NCBI RefSeq assembly: GCF_003012745.1
Contig: NZ_PXYK01000012.1
Coordinates: 118,161-182,160, forward strand
Source: Kumtagia ephedrae
GTDB lineage: Bacteria > Pseudomonadota > Alphaproteobacteria > Rhizobiales > Rhizobiaceae
Length of the DNA stretch: 64,000 nucleotides
Direction of reading: 5' to 3'
Shown here: positions 16,515 through 25,750 of the stretch, piece after piece
How positions within the stretch are numbered: the first letter of the stretch is position 1
Layout of the letters: every line of letters begins with the position of its first letter
Position numbers and translations under genes: made by a program
The notes under the pieces: model-generated
Seen by the model: only the letters and a program-made list of their open reading frames with translations
What the model was told of the DNA's origin: nothing
Databases searched by the model: none

Positions 16515-18035
16515 TTAGCGGCTGCCGACACTGCTCATGGCGCGCTTCTCGCGCCGCCGCTGCACCGAGGAGGGAATGTTCATGCCTTCCCGGTACTTGG
16601 CCACGGTGCGGCGGGCGATGTCGACCCCTTCTCCCTTCAGCCGATCGACGATCGCATCGTCCGAAAGCACGTCCTCGGATGCCTCCTCCTCTATCATCTG
16701 GCGAATGCGGTCGCGCACGGCTTCCGACGAGTGGGCATCGCCACCCGCCGCGGAAGCGATCGACGCGGTGAAGAAATAGCGCAGCTCGAACACCCCGCGC
16801 GGGGTGAGCATGTACTTGTTGCTGGTGACCCGGCTCACCGTCGATTCGTGCATGCCGATCGCATCGGCCACCGTGCGCAGGTTGAGCGGGCGCAGGTGCC
16901 TGACGCCATGGAGCAGGAAGGCGTCCTGCTGGCGCACGATCTCGGATGCGACCTTCAGGATGGTCTTGGCGCGCTGGTCGAGGCTGCGGGTGAGCCAGTT
17001 GGCATTCTGCAGGCATTCGGCGAGGAAGTCGCGCTCGCCGGCGTTCTTCGTCTGGCTCGACACCTGGGCGAAATAGATCTGGTCCACCAGGACGCGCGGC
17101 AGCGTTTCCGGATTGAGCTCGACCGCCCAGCTGCCGTCGCCGGCCGGTTTCACTTCGACATCGGCGACGATCGTGTCGATCGCGCCCACGGAAAATGCAG
17201 TGCCCGGCCGCGGATCGAGCGTGCGGATCTCGGCCAGCATGTCGAGGAGATCCTCCTCGTCGACGCCGCACAGCCGCTTCAACGCCTGGAAATCGCGGCG
17301 CGCCAGCAGATCCAGATGGGCGAGCAGCGTTCGCATCGCCGGATCGAGCCGGTTCGCCCGCGCCAGCTGCAGGCCAAGGCAGTCGGCGAGGTCGCGGGCG
17401 AACAGCCCGGGCGGATCGAAGGTCCGGCAGGTGGCGAGCACGGCCTCGACCTCCCGCGGCTGCGCTCCCAGCCGCTCGACGATGTCGGCGCCGTCGCCAC
17501 GGAAATAGCCGGCGTCGTCGAGCCCGTCCGCCAGCTCATGGGCGATCAGCCTCGACGCCGCATTGGCGAAGGCGAAGGCGATCTGCTCGCTGACATGGTC
17601 GCGCAGCGTGAGACGCGCCGCGGCTATGTCCTCGAGGTCGAAGCCGTCGGAATCACCGCCCCCGCCCGATCCGGCCGATTTCCACTGCGCCGCCAGGTCG
17701 GGGCCTAGCCGCGGAGCGGCACCGGGATCGTCCGGAAAGACATTCTCGAGCGAGGTGTCGAGCTGGGCCGACATGGTCTCCGACGTGGCCGACCCGTCGG
17801 GCTGGTACCAGTCGTCAGTCCGGATTTCCTCCTCGCGGCTCTTGTGGACCTGGTCCGTCGCCGCGTCCTCCTGCGGATCGACGCGCTCCAGCAGCGGATT
17901 GCGCTCGATTTCCTCGTCGACGAAGCGCTCAAGTTCGACATGGGTGAGCTGCAGCAGCTTGATCGACTGCATCAGCTGCGGCGTCATGACCAGCGACTGA
18001 GACTGTCGCAGCTGCAGTTTGGCTGACAGCGCCAT
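16515..18035 (-). CDS. rpoN: RNA polymerase sigma-54 factor
   Basis: The roughly 506-residue protein has the glutamine- and leucine-rich N-terminal activator-interaction region (LQLRQSQSLVMTPQLMQSIK), an acidic middle, the core-binding region and the C-terminal RpoN box ARRTVAKYRE, which reads the -24 element. It directs transcription of nitrogen, dicarboxylate and other genes that need enhancer-binding ATPases. An ATG at 18047 (adding MQPI) is an alternative start; GGGGAG lies too close to it and somewhat far from 18035, so the exact start is open. It stands between lptB and hpf as in most alphaproteobacteria. Confidence 0.96.
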   Translation of the reverse strand: MALSAKLQLRQSQSLVMTPQLMQSIKLLQLTHVELERFVDEEIERNPLLERVDPQEDAATDQVHKSREEEIRTDDWYQPDGSATSETMSAQLDTSLENVFPDDPGAAPRLGPDLAAQWKSAGSGGGGDSDGFDLEDIAAARLTLRDHVSEQIAFAFANAASRLIAHELADGLDDAGYFRGDGADIVERLGAQPREVEAVLATCRTFDPPGLFARDLADCLGLQLARANRLDPAMRTLLAHLDLLARRDFQALKRLCGVDEEDLLDMLAEIRTLDPRPGTAFSVGAIDTIVADVEVKPAGDGSWAVELNPETLPRVLVDQIYFAQVSSQTKNAGERDFLAECLQNANWLTRSLDQRAKTILKVASEIVRQQDAFLLHGVRHLRPLNLRTVADAIGMHESTVSRVTSNKYMLTPRGVFELRYFFTASIASAAGGDAHSSEAVRDRIRQMIEEEASEDVLSDDAIVDRLKGEGVDIARRTVAKYREGMNIPSSVQRRREKRAMSSVGSR

Positions 18036-18315
18036 GATCGGTTGCATACTCCCCACACATTGCCCGCCGGCACTTACCAGCGGCCGGGCACAGCCGCAAT
18101 GAAACTGGCCCGGCTTTTGCTTGTCAAGGCAAAGCGGCATGAACTGGCCGTTATCGGTGCTTGCGCGGGCGGATTTGGCCGAAGATCGTTACGGGAGAGG
18201 AAAAATGACGCCGGCAGGTGCCGGGGCAGGACCGATGAGAATGGAACCGGCCATCCTTTCCAGCTCGTTTCCGCGCAGGACTCTCAGCCGAAAACCGCCA
18301 TCCTTCGAGCCCGGC

Positions 18316-19134
18316 TCAGAGCGTGAAACCCTCGCCGAGGTAGAGGCGCCGCACATTCGGGTCGGCGATGATCGCGTCGGCCGTCCCATGCTTCAGGATC
18401 TCGCCATTGTGGATGATATAGGCGCGGTCGATCAGCTTCAGCGTCTCGCGGACATTGTGGTCGGTGACCAGCACGCCGATGCCGCGGGTGGTCAGGTGAC
18501 GCACCAATTGCTGGATGTCGGCGACCGCGATCGGGTCGATGCCGGCGAACGGCTCGTCGAGCAGCATGTAGTGCGGGCGGCTCGCCAGCGCGCGCGCGAT
18601 CTCCAGCCGCCGCCGCTCGCCGCCGGAGAGCGCCATCGACGGCGACTTCCGGAGATGCGCGATGTGGAACTCCTCGAGCAGCGCGTCGAGCGACTTTTCC
18701 CGCTCCTTGCGGCTCTTCTCCACCACTTCGAGCACGGCGCGGATGTTGTTCTCCACGCTCAGGCCGCGGAAGATCGAGGCTTCCTGCGGCAGATAGCCGA
18801 TGCCGAGACGGGCGCGGCGGTACATCGGCATCGAGGTGATGTCGAAGCCGTCGATCTCGATCCGGCCGCGGTCGACCGGCACCAGGCCGGTAACCATGTA
18901 GAAGCAGGTGGTCTTGCCGGCGCCGTTGGGTCCCAGCAGGCCGACCGCCTCGCCGGCGCGCACGCCGAGCGAGACGCCGTTGACCACCTGGCGGCCACGG
19001 TAGCTCTTGGCGAGGCCCGTCGCGATCAGCGTGCCCTTCAGCTCCGCCGCGCGCTTGTTGAGCGCCGGTGCGGCGGGGGTCGCGCGCGCGCGACCCGACA
19101 GGCGGGACAGGAACGACACGTCAGAAGCCATCAA
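18316..19134 (-). CDS. lptB: LPS export ABC transporter ATP-binding protein
   Basis: The 272-residue ATPase has Walker [10 protein letters not shown], signature [12 protein letters not shown] and Walker [12 protein letters not shown], plus the D-loop and H-switch (LVTDHNVRE). The sequence [18 protein letters not shown] is characteristic of LptB. It powers LptFG to extract lipopolysaccharide from the inner membrane. A basic N-terminal extension of about 30 residues is common in rhizobia. The start overlaps the lptA stop by 4 nt. Confidence 0.96.
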   Translation of the reverse strand: MMASDVSFLSRLSGRARATPAAPALNKRAAELKGTLIATGLAKSYRGRQVVNGVSLGVRAGEAVGLLGPNGAGKTTCFYMVTGLVPVDRGRIEIDGFDITSMPMYRRARLGIGYLPQEASIFRGLSVENNIRAVLEVVEKSRKEREKSLDALLEEFHIAHLRKSPSMALSGGERRRLEIARALASRPHYMLLDEPFAGIDPIAVADIQQLVRHLTTRGIGVLVTDHNVRETLKLIDRAYIIHNGEILKHGTADAIIADPNVRRLYLGEGFTL

Positions 19135-19697
19135 CGATTCTGCGACCCGGGCTGGATCGACATCATGACGCGGCCGCTCTTGTTGGTCTCCGACTTGCAG
19201 CCGTCGACCTGGGCGCGTCCGGATTTCATGTTGACGGTGAGCTTGCAGCCGACCAGCACGTTCTTGCCTTCCGACAGCACCACTTCGCTGCCGGAGAGCG
19301 TCAGCACCTCGCTGGTCATGTCGAAGGTGCCGCGGTCGCCGGTCGCCACCTGCGTGTCCGACTTGATGTAGACCTTGCCCTCGACCTCCAGCCGGTCGAT
19401 GTTGGCCGACCCGGTGGCCGGCGAGCCCGTGCTGCCGCTGGCATAGTAGACCGTCATCTTGCCGGCCTTCAGCATGGTCGGGCCCTGCGTGACGTTGACG
19501 TTGCCGACGAATACGGCCTTGCTCTCGCCGTCGACGACCTCGAGGCGGTCGCTCTCGATCTGGATGGGCAGGCCGCTCGAGATGCTCAGTCCTTGCAGAC
19601 GGCCGGTCGCGCTCTCCTGCGCATGCAACTGCCCGATCGCCGGCGCCAGCGCGAGGAGCGCGATGCCGGCAGCTAGACTGAACCTGTTCCCGCTCAT
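19131..19697 (-). CDS. lptA: Periplasmic LPS-bridge protein LptA
   Basis: The 188-residue protein has a signal peptide ending GQLHA and an OstA/LptA beta-jellyroll ([19 protein letters not shown], then [17 protein letters not shown]). LptA monomers stack to carry LPS across the periplasm between LptC and LptD. The C-terminal half has two cysteines (VGCKL, VDGCKS). It overlaps lptB by 4 nt and starts 13 nt after lptC. Confidence 0.93.
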   Translation of the reverse strand: MSGNRFSLAAGIALLALAPAIGQLHAQESATGRLQGLSISSGLPIQIESDRLEVVDGESKAVFVGNVNVTQGPTMLKAGKMTVYYASGSTGSPATGSANIDRLEVEGKVYIKSDTQVATGDRGTFDMTSEVLTLSGSEVVLSEGKNVLVGCKLTVNMKSGRAQVDGCKSETNKSGRVMMSIQPGSQNR

Positions 19698-19710
19698 CGG
19701 CGTCCCACCC

Positions 19711-20397
19711 CTATTGACTGGCCGTCTCGGCCTTTGGCGGCACGATGTTCACGCGCACGCGCTTATCGAATACCACAAGCTTGCCGTTCTGTTCGACGGA
19801 AAGGGCATCGGAGTTGATCGAACCGTTCTTGAAGCGGATCTCGACCGGCTTGTCGGTCGTCATCCGCCCGCCCGCGATATCGATGAGCGCCGATCCGAGC
19901 TTTGCCTGCGAACCGTCCGACGTCGTTATATTGATCTCGCTGTTCACGTCGAGAGTGTTCATGTTGCGATCGAACACACCGCGCGCGGCGTCGATCGTCG
20001 CCGACATCTCGTCGTTGAGCGGCAGCGTCGCGGCGATGCCCTGCAGTTCGACGATCGCCTCGTTGGCGATGTCCTGGACCGCCCGCAGGGCGCTGACCGA
20101 ATAGGGCCGGTTGTCCTCGGTGAAGCCTTCCAGCTTGGGATTGGCCATCACCAGCTTGCCTTCCGAAACGGCGGAGGTCTCGGCGACGATCTCGACGCTG
20201 CCCGGACTGGAGCGATAGGACTGGAACAGAAACAGCGCCGCCATGACCAGGGCCAGCGCCGGCAGCGCGATCTTCAGGGCGCGGACGTTGCGGGAATGGC
20301 GGGCCGCCGTGCGGAACATCGCGAGGCGATCGGTCCCGGACCGGCCAGGCACATGCGGCGGCGCTGCCTCGGGCGTATCTGTCGAACGTGCCAACAT
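19711..20397 (-). CDS. lptC: LPS export protein LptC
   Basis: The 228-residue protein has one membrane anchor (ALKIALPALALVMAALFLF, about residues 41-59) and a periplasmic LptC domain (VMANPKLEGFTEDNRPYSV). It passes LPS from LptBFG to LptA. The cytoplasmic N-terminal stretch is long and proline-rich. It is the first gene of lptC-lptA-lptB-rpoN here; the ribonuclease D gene often found upstream is absent. Confidence 0.92.
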   Translation of the reverse strand: MLARSTDTPEAAPPHVPGRSGTDRLAMFRTAARHSRNVRALKIALPALALVMAALFLFQSYRSSPGSVEIVAETSAVSEGKLVMANPKLEGFTEDNRPYSVSALRAVQDIANEAIVELQGIAATLPLNDEMSATIDAARGVFDRNMNTLDVNSEINITTSDGSQAKLGSALIDIAGGRMTTDKPVEIRFKNGSINSDALSVEQNGKLVVFDKRVRVNIVPPKAETASQ

Positions 20398-20713
20398 TCA
20401 GTTACCTGTCTCGAATTCCGCGATCCGCCCTAGCCGCAATGCCGGACCGCTATTTGGACTGATCGCGAAGAACGTGCCGAAAGCCACGAATTTATGGCGG
20501 CCGCGCAATGCCACCTTCGCTCACGCGGCCTGTCGTCGACGCGGGGGAAATCGCCTACACCGGATGCAGACCCCGCCTTCCGCTACAATTTGGGCGCTGT
20601 GATCACCGGCGCCAAGCATAACGTTTGTGCAATATGGTGCTGTTCGGGCGAATTGTCAGCCCTCCCGGCACCGGAACGGTCAAGCTTCGACATCTTCCTG
20701 CCATCCGGCGCGC
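20398..20713. other. Intergenic region between lptC and def
   Basis: This 316-nt gap holds the lptC promoter region and the tail of def. I see no small gene with a ribosome binding site, no strong hairpin and no known regulatory motif in it. Confidence 0.6.
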
Positions 20714-21244
20714 TCAGCCGGCCATGCGGGTCGGCGGCTTGTCCTTCGCCAGCTTGCGGAACTTGCGCACGACGATGTCGCGCTTCAGCCGTGAGATGTG
20801 GTCGATGAACAGCACTCCGTCGAGATGGTCGATTTCGTGCTGGAGGCACGTCGCCAGCAGGCCGTCGGCGACCGCTTCGCGGGCGTTGCCCTCCAGATCT
20901 AGATAGTTGACCCGCACGGTGGCCGGCCGCTCCACCTCGGCATAGTAGTCCGGGATCGACAGGCAGCCTTCCTCGTAGACCGATCTCTCGTCCGAGCGCT
21001 CGACGATCTCCGGATTGATGAAGACCTGCGGCGCCTTGGGCTCGTCCTCCTTGGCGAGGTCGATGACCAGCATGCGCAGGGGCTCGCCCACCTGGATCGC
21101 CGCCAGCCCGATGCCCGGCGCGTCGTACATGGTGTCGAGCATGTCGGCGGCGAGCTTCCTCACGGGCTCGTCGATGCGCTCGATCGGCTTGGAAACCAGG
21201 CGCAGTATGGGATCGGGGAGGATAATCAGCGGCTTGATCGACAT
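20714..21244 (-). CDS. def: Peptide deformylase
   Basis: The roughly 176-residue metalloenzyme removes the formyl group from nascent peptides. All three motifs are present: [20 protein letters not shown] and the metal-binding [11 protein letters not shown]. The start is [12 protein letters not shown] at 21244; an ATG two codons upstream (21250) is possible. The fmt gene that usually accompanies def is not next to it here. Instead rmuC is divergent. Confidence 0.96.
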   Translation of the reverse strand: MSIKPLIILPDPILRLVSKPIERIDEPVRKLAADMLDTMYDAPGIGLAAIQVGEPLRMLVIDLAKEDEPKAPQVFINPEIVERSDERSVYEEGCLSIPDYYAEVERPATVRVNYLDLEGNAREAVADGLLATCLQHEIDHLDGVLFIDHISRLKRDIVVRKFRKLAKDKPPTRMAG

Positions 21245-21333
21245 GCGCATCAGGTAATGGCTGGCGCGGGGGGCGTCAACGGGATCGCCGCACCTGTTCC
21301 TGTTTTGATCTGCGCGGGTCGCGCGAATCGGTT

Positions 21334-22587
21334 ATGGTCGCCGCCATGAGCGATCTCGCAACCATCCTCGCCGAACCGATCGCCCGGATCGGCGCGACCG
21401 TTTTCACCCTGGGCCAGGTCCTCGCCGGCCTTGCCGTGCTCTTCCTCCTGCTGCTGGTGGCGCTGGTCGTCTCATTGTGGCGCTCCGCCTCGGCGCGCGC
21501 GCTCGCCGCCGGCGAGGCGGCCGAGCATGCGCGCGAGACCGAGGCGCGCATGGCCGGCATCCTCCAGGCGCAGGCCGAGATGCAGGGGCGCATGAGCGCC
21601 GTCGCCGACACGCTCGGCGCCCGCCAGGCGGAACTGAACCAGACGATCGGCCAGCGCCTCGATTCCCTCACCGGGCGCATCGGCCAGACCATGGCCGAGC
21701 AGACGCGCTCCACCCACGAGAACCTGGCGCGGCTGCAGGAGCGGCTCGCCGTCATCGATACGGCCCAGAACAACATCCGTTCGCTGGCCGGCCAGGTCGT
21801 CCAGCTTCAGGCGATCCTGTCGAACAAGCAGACGCGCGGCGCCTTCGGCCAGGCGCGCATGGAGGCGATCGTCGCCGACGGGCTGCCGATGGGCGGCTAC
21901 ACCTTCCAGGAAACGCTGTCGAACGGCAGCCGGCCGGACTGCGTGGTGAAGATGCCGAACGGCGCCCCGCCGCTGGTCATCGACGCGAAATTCCCGCTGG
22001 AGGCCTGGAACGCCATCCGCGCGGCCGCCGAAGCCGACCAGACCGGAGAGGCGCAGCGCGGGGCGCAGCAGGCCTTCCGCCGCGACCTCGACGTCCATAT
22101 CCGGGCGATATCCGAAAAATATCTGCTTGCCGGCGAGACCCACGACACCGCCTTCATGTTCGTGCCGTCGGAATCGATCTTCGCCGAGATCCACGAGAAT
22201 TTCGAGCCGGTGATCCAGCGGGCGCATCGGGCCCGCGTCGTCATCGTGTCGCCGTCGCTGCTGATGCTGTCGATCCAGGTGATCCAGTCGATCCTCAAGG
22301 ACGCCTCGATGCGCGAGCAGGCGCATCTGATCCAGGGGGAGGTGGTCAGGTTGATGGAGGACCTCTCCCGCATGGACGAGCGCGTGCGAAAGCTGCAGGT
22401 GCATTTCGGCCAGGCCAGCAAGGACATCGACGACATCCTGATCTCGGCCTCGAAGGTAGCCAAGCGCGGCCAGAAGATCGAGGCGCTGGAGTTCGGAGAT
22501 GCGCCGCAGGCCGAGGCGCAGCCAGCGCGCGGCGCCGAGAGCAAGACCGGCCAGTTGCGGCTCAGGGTTGTCGACGACCGCGACTGA
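21334..22587 (+). CDS. rmuC: DNA recombination protein RmuC
   Basis: The 417-residue protein (413 if ATG 21346 is used) has an N-terminal transmembrane segment (LAGLAVLFLLLLVALVVSL), a coiled-coil region rich in A/E/R/Q (about residues 50-160), and the RmuC nuclease-like domain with PDCVVKMPNG, LVIDAKFPLEAW and FVPSESIFAEI. It limits recombination at short inverted repeats. It is divergent from def, an arrangement common in this order. Neither start has a convincing Shine-Dalgarno sequence. Confidence 0.93.
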   Translation: MVAAMSDLATILAEPIARIGATVFTLGQVLAGLAVLFLLLLVALVVSLWRSASARALAAGEAAEHARETEARMAGILQAQAEMQGRMSAVADTLGARQAELNQTIGQRLDSLTGRIGQTMAEQTRSTHENLARLQERLAVIDTAQNNIRSLAGQVVQLQAILSNKQTRGAFGQARMEAIVADGLPMGGYTFQETLSNGSRPDCVVKMPNGAPPLVIDAKFPLEAWNAIRAAAEADQTGEAQRGAQQAFRRDLDVHIRAISEKYLLAGETHDTAFMFVPSESIFAEIHENFEPVIQRAHRARVVIVSPSLLMLSIQVIQSILKDASMREQAHLIQGEVVRLMEDLSRMDERVRKLQVHFGQASKDIDDILISASKVAKRGQKIEALEFGDAPQAEAQPARGAESKTGQLRLRVVDDRD

Positions 22588-22669
22588 TGCCGCCCTTGCC
22601 GTTGCGCGGCATCTTGCGCGACGGCCGGACTCCTGATTCACTCCGGCAGTCTCAACAAGAGGATCGGTC

Positions 22670-22801
22670 ATGGCAAAAGGTCAGATGCGACCGGGCAAGG
22701 AAACCCGAAAGCCGAAGAAGGATGCCAAGAAGGCAGGGACCGCCGGCGCGATACAGGCGCCGCCAGTGCCGGCCTTGAAGCTCAAGGAAAAGAAGAAATA
22801 G
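22670..22801 (+). CDS. Small lysine-rich basic protein, unknown function
   Basis: The 43-residue ORF begins MAKGQMRPGKETRKPKK and ends LKLKEKKK. AGAGGA stands 8 nt before the ATG and the gap after rmuC is 82 nt. Nearly half the residues are K, R, P or A. It has no hydrophobic segment, so a nucleic-acid-associated or ribosome-associated small protein is possible. I recall similar short proteins annotated as hypothetical in rhizobia, but no function is known to me. Confidence 0.6.
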   Translation: MAKGQMRPGKETRKPKKDAKKAGTAGAIQAPPVPALKLKEKKK

Positions 22802-22835
22802 CCTTGCGCGTACCGGACGGATCGGTGCCGCGACA

Positions 22836-23585
22836 TCAGGGCGCGGCGCGGGTCTGCCGTCGTGCGGCTCCGCCGGTCGCGGCGGCATTCTCCCGGGCGG
22901 CCACCGCCTTGTGGAGATGCACCATCATGGCGCAGGCGAACAGCGGCGACAGAAGGTTGAGCAGCGGCACGGCCATGAAGCCGGCGATGACCAGTCCCGC
23001 CAGGAAGACCGTGCCGGCATTGCGCCGCCGCAGATCCTTGGCCTCGGCTTCCGGCCGGAAGCGCATCGCCGCGAATTCGAAGAACTCGCGGCCGATCAGA
23101 TAGCCGTTGACGACGAAGAAGGCGCCGATGTTGACGCCGGGCACGAGCAGCAGCGCCAGCGCGAGCAGGTTGCCGAGCACGACGATGCCGAAGAACTTCA
23201 GCGACAGCATGAGGCTGGCCAGCACCGGCAGCGCCTGGCCAGGCGGGTCGGCCGGGTAGTCGGATCGCTCGACCAATTCGGCGACGTCATCCAGGAAGAG
23301 GCCGGCGACGATCGCCGTCACCGGCGCGATCAGCAGCGCCAGGACGAAGGCGAGCCCGAGCCCGGCGGCGATCGCCGCCAACAGGCCGAGCCAGCCGGCC
23401 CATCCAGGCAGCCCGGGCAGCAGCGCCTCGAGCCAGGGCAAGGCGAGCCATTCGACGGCTTCCTTCAGCCCGAACCACGCCGCCACCAGGGCGAGCAGGG
23501 TCAGCCCGAGCGTCTTGAAGAAGACGCCGCGGAAAGGCCGGCTGAACAGATGGCCGGCCGCGGCGCGCGCGGCGTCGAGGATCAT
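22836..23585 (-). CDS. CysZ/EI24-like integral membrane protein
   Basis: The 249-residue membrane protein starts at MILDAARAAAGHLFSRPFRG (23585). Several long hydrophobic segments follow, and the conserved FFVVNGYLIGREFFEFAAMR motif of the EI24/CysZ family is present near the middle-to-C-terminal part. Bacterial members are annotated as sulfate transporters, but the transport role is proven for few. The C-terminal tail is basic. It is divergent from the adenosine kinase gene. Substrate unproven. Confidence 0.82.
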   Translation of the reverse strand: MILDAARAAAGHLFSRPFRGVFFKTLGLTLLALVAAWFGLKEAVEWLALPWLEALLPGLPGWAGWLGLLAAIAAGLGLAFVLALLIAPVTAIVAGLFLDDVAELVERSDYPADPPGQALPVLASLMLSLKFFGIVVLGNLLALALLLVPGVNIGAFFVVNGYLIGREFFEFAAMRFRPEAEAKDLRRRNAGTVFLAGLVIAGFMAVPLLNLLSPLFACAMMVHLHKAVAARENAAATGGAARRQTRAAP

Positions 23586-23730
23586 GCCGGGTTCCCTCCG
23601 GTTGCGGTTCGCCAAGCACATGGGGACTATCGGGCGGCCCGGCAAGATTTTTGTGCGGCGCCACATGGTCTCTGGACCATTTCGTATCGGACGTGCAAGA
23701 AGACGGGGATTTGTCCATCGGAGTTTGTTC

Positions 23731-24723
23731 ATGAGCCAATTCGATGTGCTGTGCATCGGCAACGCGATCGTCGACATCATCGCCCAGGCCGACGAGGCGT
23801 TCCTGGTGGAGAACGGCATCATCAAGGCGGCGATGAACCTCATCGACGCGGATCGCGCCAACCTGCTCTACCAGCGCATGGGGCCGGCGATCGAGGCCTC
23901 CGGCGGCAGCGCCGGCAACACGGCGGCGGGCATAGCCAGCTTCGGCGGGCGCGCCGCCTTCTTCGGCAAGGTCGCCGAGGATACGCTCGGCGACATCTAC
24001 TACCACGACATCCGCGCCCACGGCGTCGCCTTCGACACCCAGCCGCTGAAGGGGCCGCCGCCGACGGCGCGCTCGATGATCTTCGTCACCCCCGACGGCG
24101 AACGCTCGATGAACACCTATCTCGGCGCCTGCGTCGAGCTCGGTCCCGAGGACGTAGAGCCGGAAAAGGCGCAGGGCGCGCTGGTAACCTATTTCGAAGG
24201 CTATCTGTGGGATCCGCCGCGCGCCAAGGATGCGATCCGGCTCACGGCCCGTCTCGCGCACGAAGCCGGCCGGCAGGTTTCTATGACGCTGTCCGATTCC
24301 TTCTGCGTCGACCGCTACCGCGACGAGTTCCTCGACCTGATGCGGTCGGGGATGGTCGACATCGTCTTCGCCAACAGCCACGAGATCAAGTCGCTCTACC
24401 AGACGAGCTCCTTCGAGACGGCGCTCGACATGATCCGCAAGGATTGCAGGATCGCGGCGGTGACCCGCTCCGAAAAGGGCTCGATGATCGTGCGCGGCGA
24501 CGAGACGGTGACGGTCAAGCCGACCGCCGTCGGCGAGATCGTCGACACGACCGGCGCCGGCGACCTCTACGCGGCGGGCTTCCTCTACGGCTACACCAAG
24601 GGCCGCAGCCTGCAGGACTGCGGCGATCTCGGCTCGCTGGCGGCCGGCCTGGTCATCCAGCAGATCGGGCCGCGCCCGCGCCAGAATTTGCGCGAGGAGG
24701 CGATCAACGCCGGCCTGCTCTGA
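23731..24723 (+). CDS. PfkB-family adenosine kinase
   Basis: The 330-residue ribokinase-fold protein has the N-terminal PfkB motif GGSAGNTAAGIASFGG and the C-terminal catalytic motif VDTTGAGDLYAAGFL with its base aspartate. The opening FDVLCIGNAIVDIIAQ and MNLIDADRA match the adenosine kinase group of alphaproteobacteria. It phosphorylates adenosine, or a related nucleoside, with ATP for salvage. It is a single gene ending at a GC palindrome. Confidence 0.9.
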   Translation: MSQFDVLCIGNAIVDIIAQADEAFLVENGIIKAAMNLIDADRANLLYQRMGPAIEASGGSAGNTAAGIASFGGRAAFFGKVAEDTLGDIYYHDIRAHGVAFDTQPLKGPPPTARSMIFVTPDGERSMNTYLGACVELGPEDVEPEKAQGALVTYFEGYLWDPPRAKDAIRLTARLAHEAGRQVSMTLSDSFCVDRYRDEFLDLMRSGMVDIVFANSHEIKSLYQTSSFETALDMIRKDCRIAAVTRSEKGSMIVRGDETVTVKPTAVGEIVDTTGAGDLYAAGFLYGYTKGRSLQDCGDLGSLAAGLVIQQIGPRPRQNLREEAINAGLL

Positions 24724-24736
24724 TCATAACGCCAGC

Positions 24737-24756
24737 GCGGCGGCAGCTGCCGCCGC
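24737..24756. terminator. Perfect 20-bp palindrome between convergent genes
   Basis: A perfectly symmetric GC sequence (half-site GCGGCGGCAG) lies 13 nt after the adenosine kinase stop and 30 nt before the end of the convergent glycosyltransferase gene. It could terminate both transcripts, although no U-tract follows. Confidence 0.5.
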
Positions 24757-24786
24757 TGTTGCGGCAGATGTGTCGGAGCCTGCCGC

Positions 24787-25593
24787 TCACTCCCGCCAGT
24801 GCTCGGCGACCCAGTCAGCCGGCAGATAGTAGTGGCTGAGATGCTGGCGGATGCCCCCGCGGCGCTTGCCGGTGAAGAGCGCGGCCAAGTGCTGCAGCGG
24901 CGTCTTGGTCGCCCGCCCCGACTTCCAGCGTCCCTCGATCGCCTCCGGCGGATTGAGATGGCCGGCGAACAGCACGACCCGGGCGTCCTTCGGCAGGCGC
25001 GGCGGCCTGAAGAAGTTGATCGGAAATACGGGAATCAGGTCGTGCCGGAACAGCAGCACCCAGCGGCGCGGCCAGAACTTGATGCCGCCCGGCGCGGTGC
25101 GCGTAACGAAGCGCTGCTCGTAGCGGAAGCGCCCGGCGATGCCTTCCGGGTCGGCTTCGAAGGCCTGCTTGAGCGGCAGCAGCTTGCCGACGGGAAACCG
25201 GTAGATGGAGGTCTGGCCCAGCCGCTCGAGCGGGCGCACGGGATTGACGGCGAGGATAACGTCGTCCTCCTCGCCATGCTCGAAGAAGCCGTCGAGCGAT
25301 CCGGTGACGAGCAGGTCGAGATCGAGAAACAGCACCGGACCCGTCAGGTCGGCCAGTTCGGCGCTCCACAGCCGCGCCTTGTTCCAGATCCCCGGCGATT
25401 TCGCCGGCAGAGGTGCATCGAGCGGCGGCAGCGGCTCGCAGCGGACCTCGGGGCGAACGCCCTCGCTGCTGTCGGTGAAGCAGGTGAAGGTGAAGGGCGG
25501 CGTGATGTTGCGCGCCACCATCGCGTACAGGCGGTTTATGTAGGGCGGACCGTATTTGGTCCCCCAGTTGATGCAGATGATCTGTTTCTTCAT
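24787..25593 (-). CDS. Glycosyltransferase-like protein (DxD)
   Basis: The 268-residue soluble protein begins MKKQIICINWGTKYGPPYINRLYAM. It has the acidic motif FLDLDLLVTGSLD (a DxD sugar-nucleotide/metal site) and NFFRPPRLP further on. This matches a family of glycosyltransferase-fold proteins common in rhizobia, probably transferring sugars to surface polysaccharide. No polysaccharide cluster is adjacent, so donor and acceptor are unknown. Confidence 0.75.
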   Translation of the reverse strand: MKKQIICINWGTKYGPPYINRLYAMVARNITPPFTFTCFTDSSEGVRPEVRCEPLPPLDAPLPAKSPGIWNKARLWSAELADLTGPVLFLDLDLLVTGSLDGFFEHGEEDDVILAVNPVRPLERLGQTSIYRFPVGKLLPLKQAFEADPEGIAGRFRYEQRFVTRTAPGGIKFWPRRWVLLFRHDLIPVFPINFFRPPRLPKDARVVLFAGHLNPPEAIEGRWKSGRATKTPLQHLAALFTGKRRGGIRQHLSHYYLPADWVAEHWRE

Positions 25594-25750
25594 CGCCGTC
25601 CGGGCGCTCCGCTCATCCGGCACACGGCGTCCGCCGTTTTCCGTCGCCCTTCAAGGCCGCCGCCACAAAGTCCATCCCGATTTGCGCGTCAAGCGGAATC
25701 CGCGCAAGGCCGGGGAAGGGCGGACCACCCCTGCCGGTCGTGGCGCCTGA

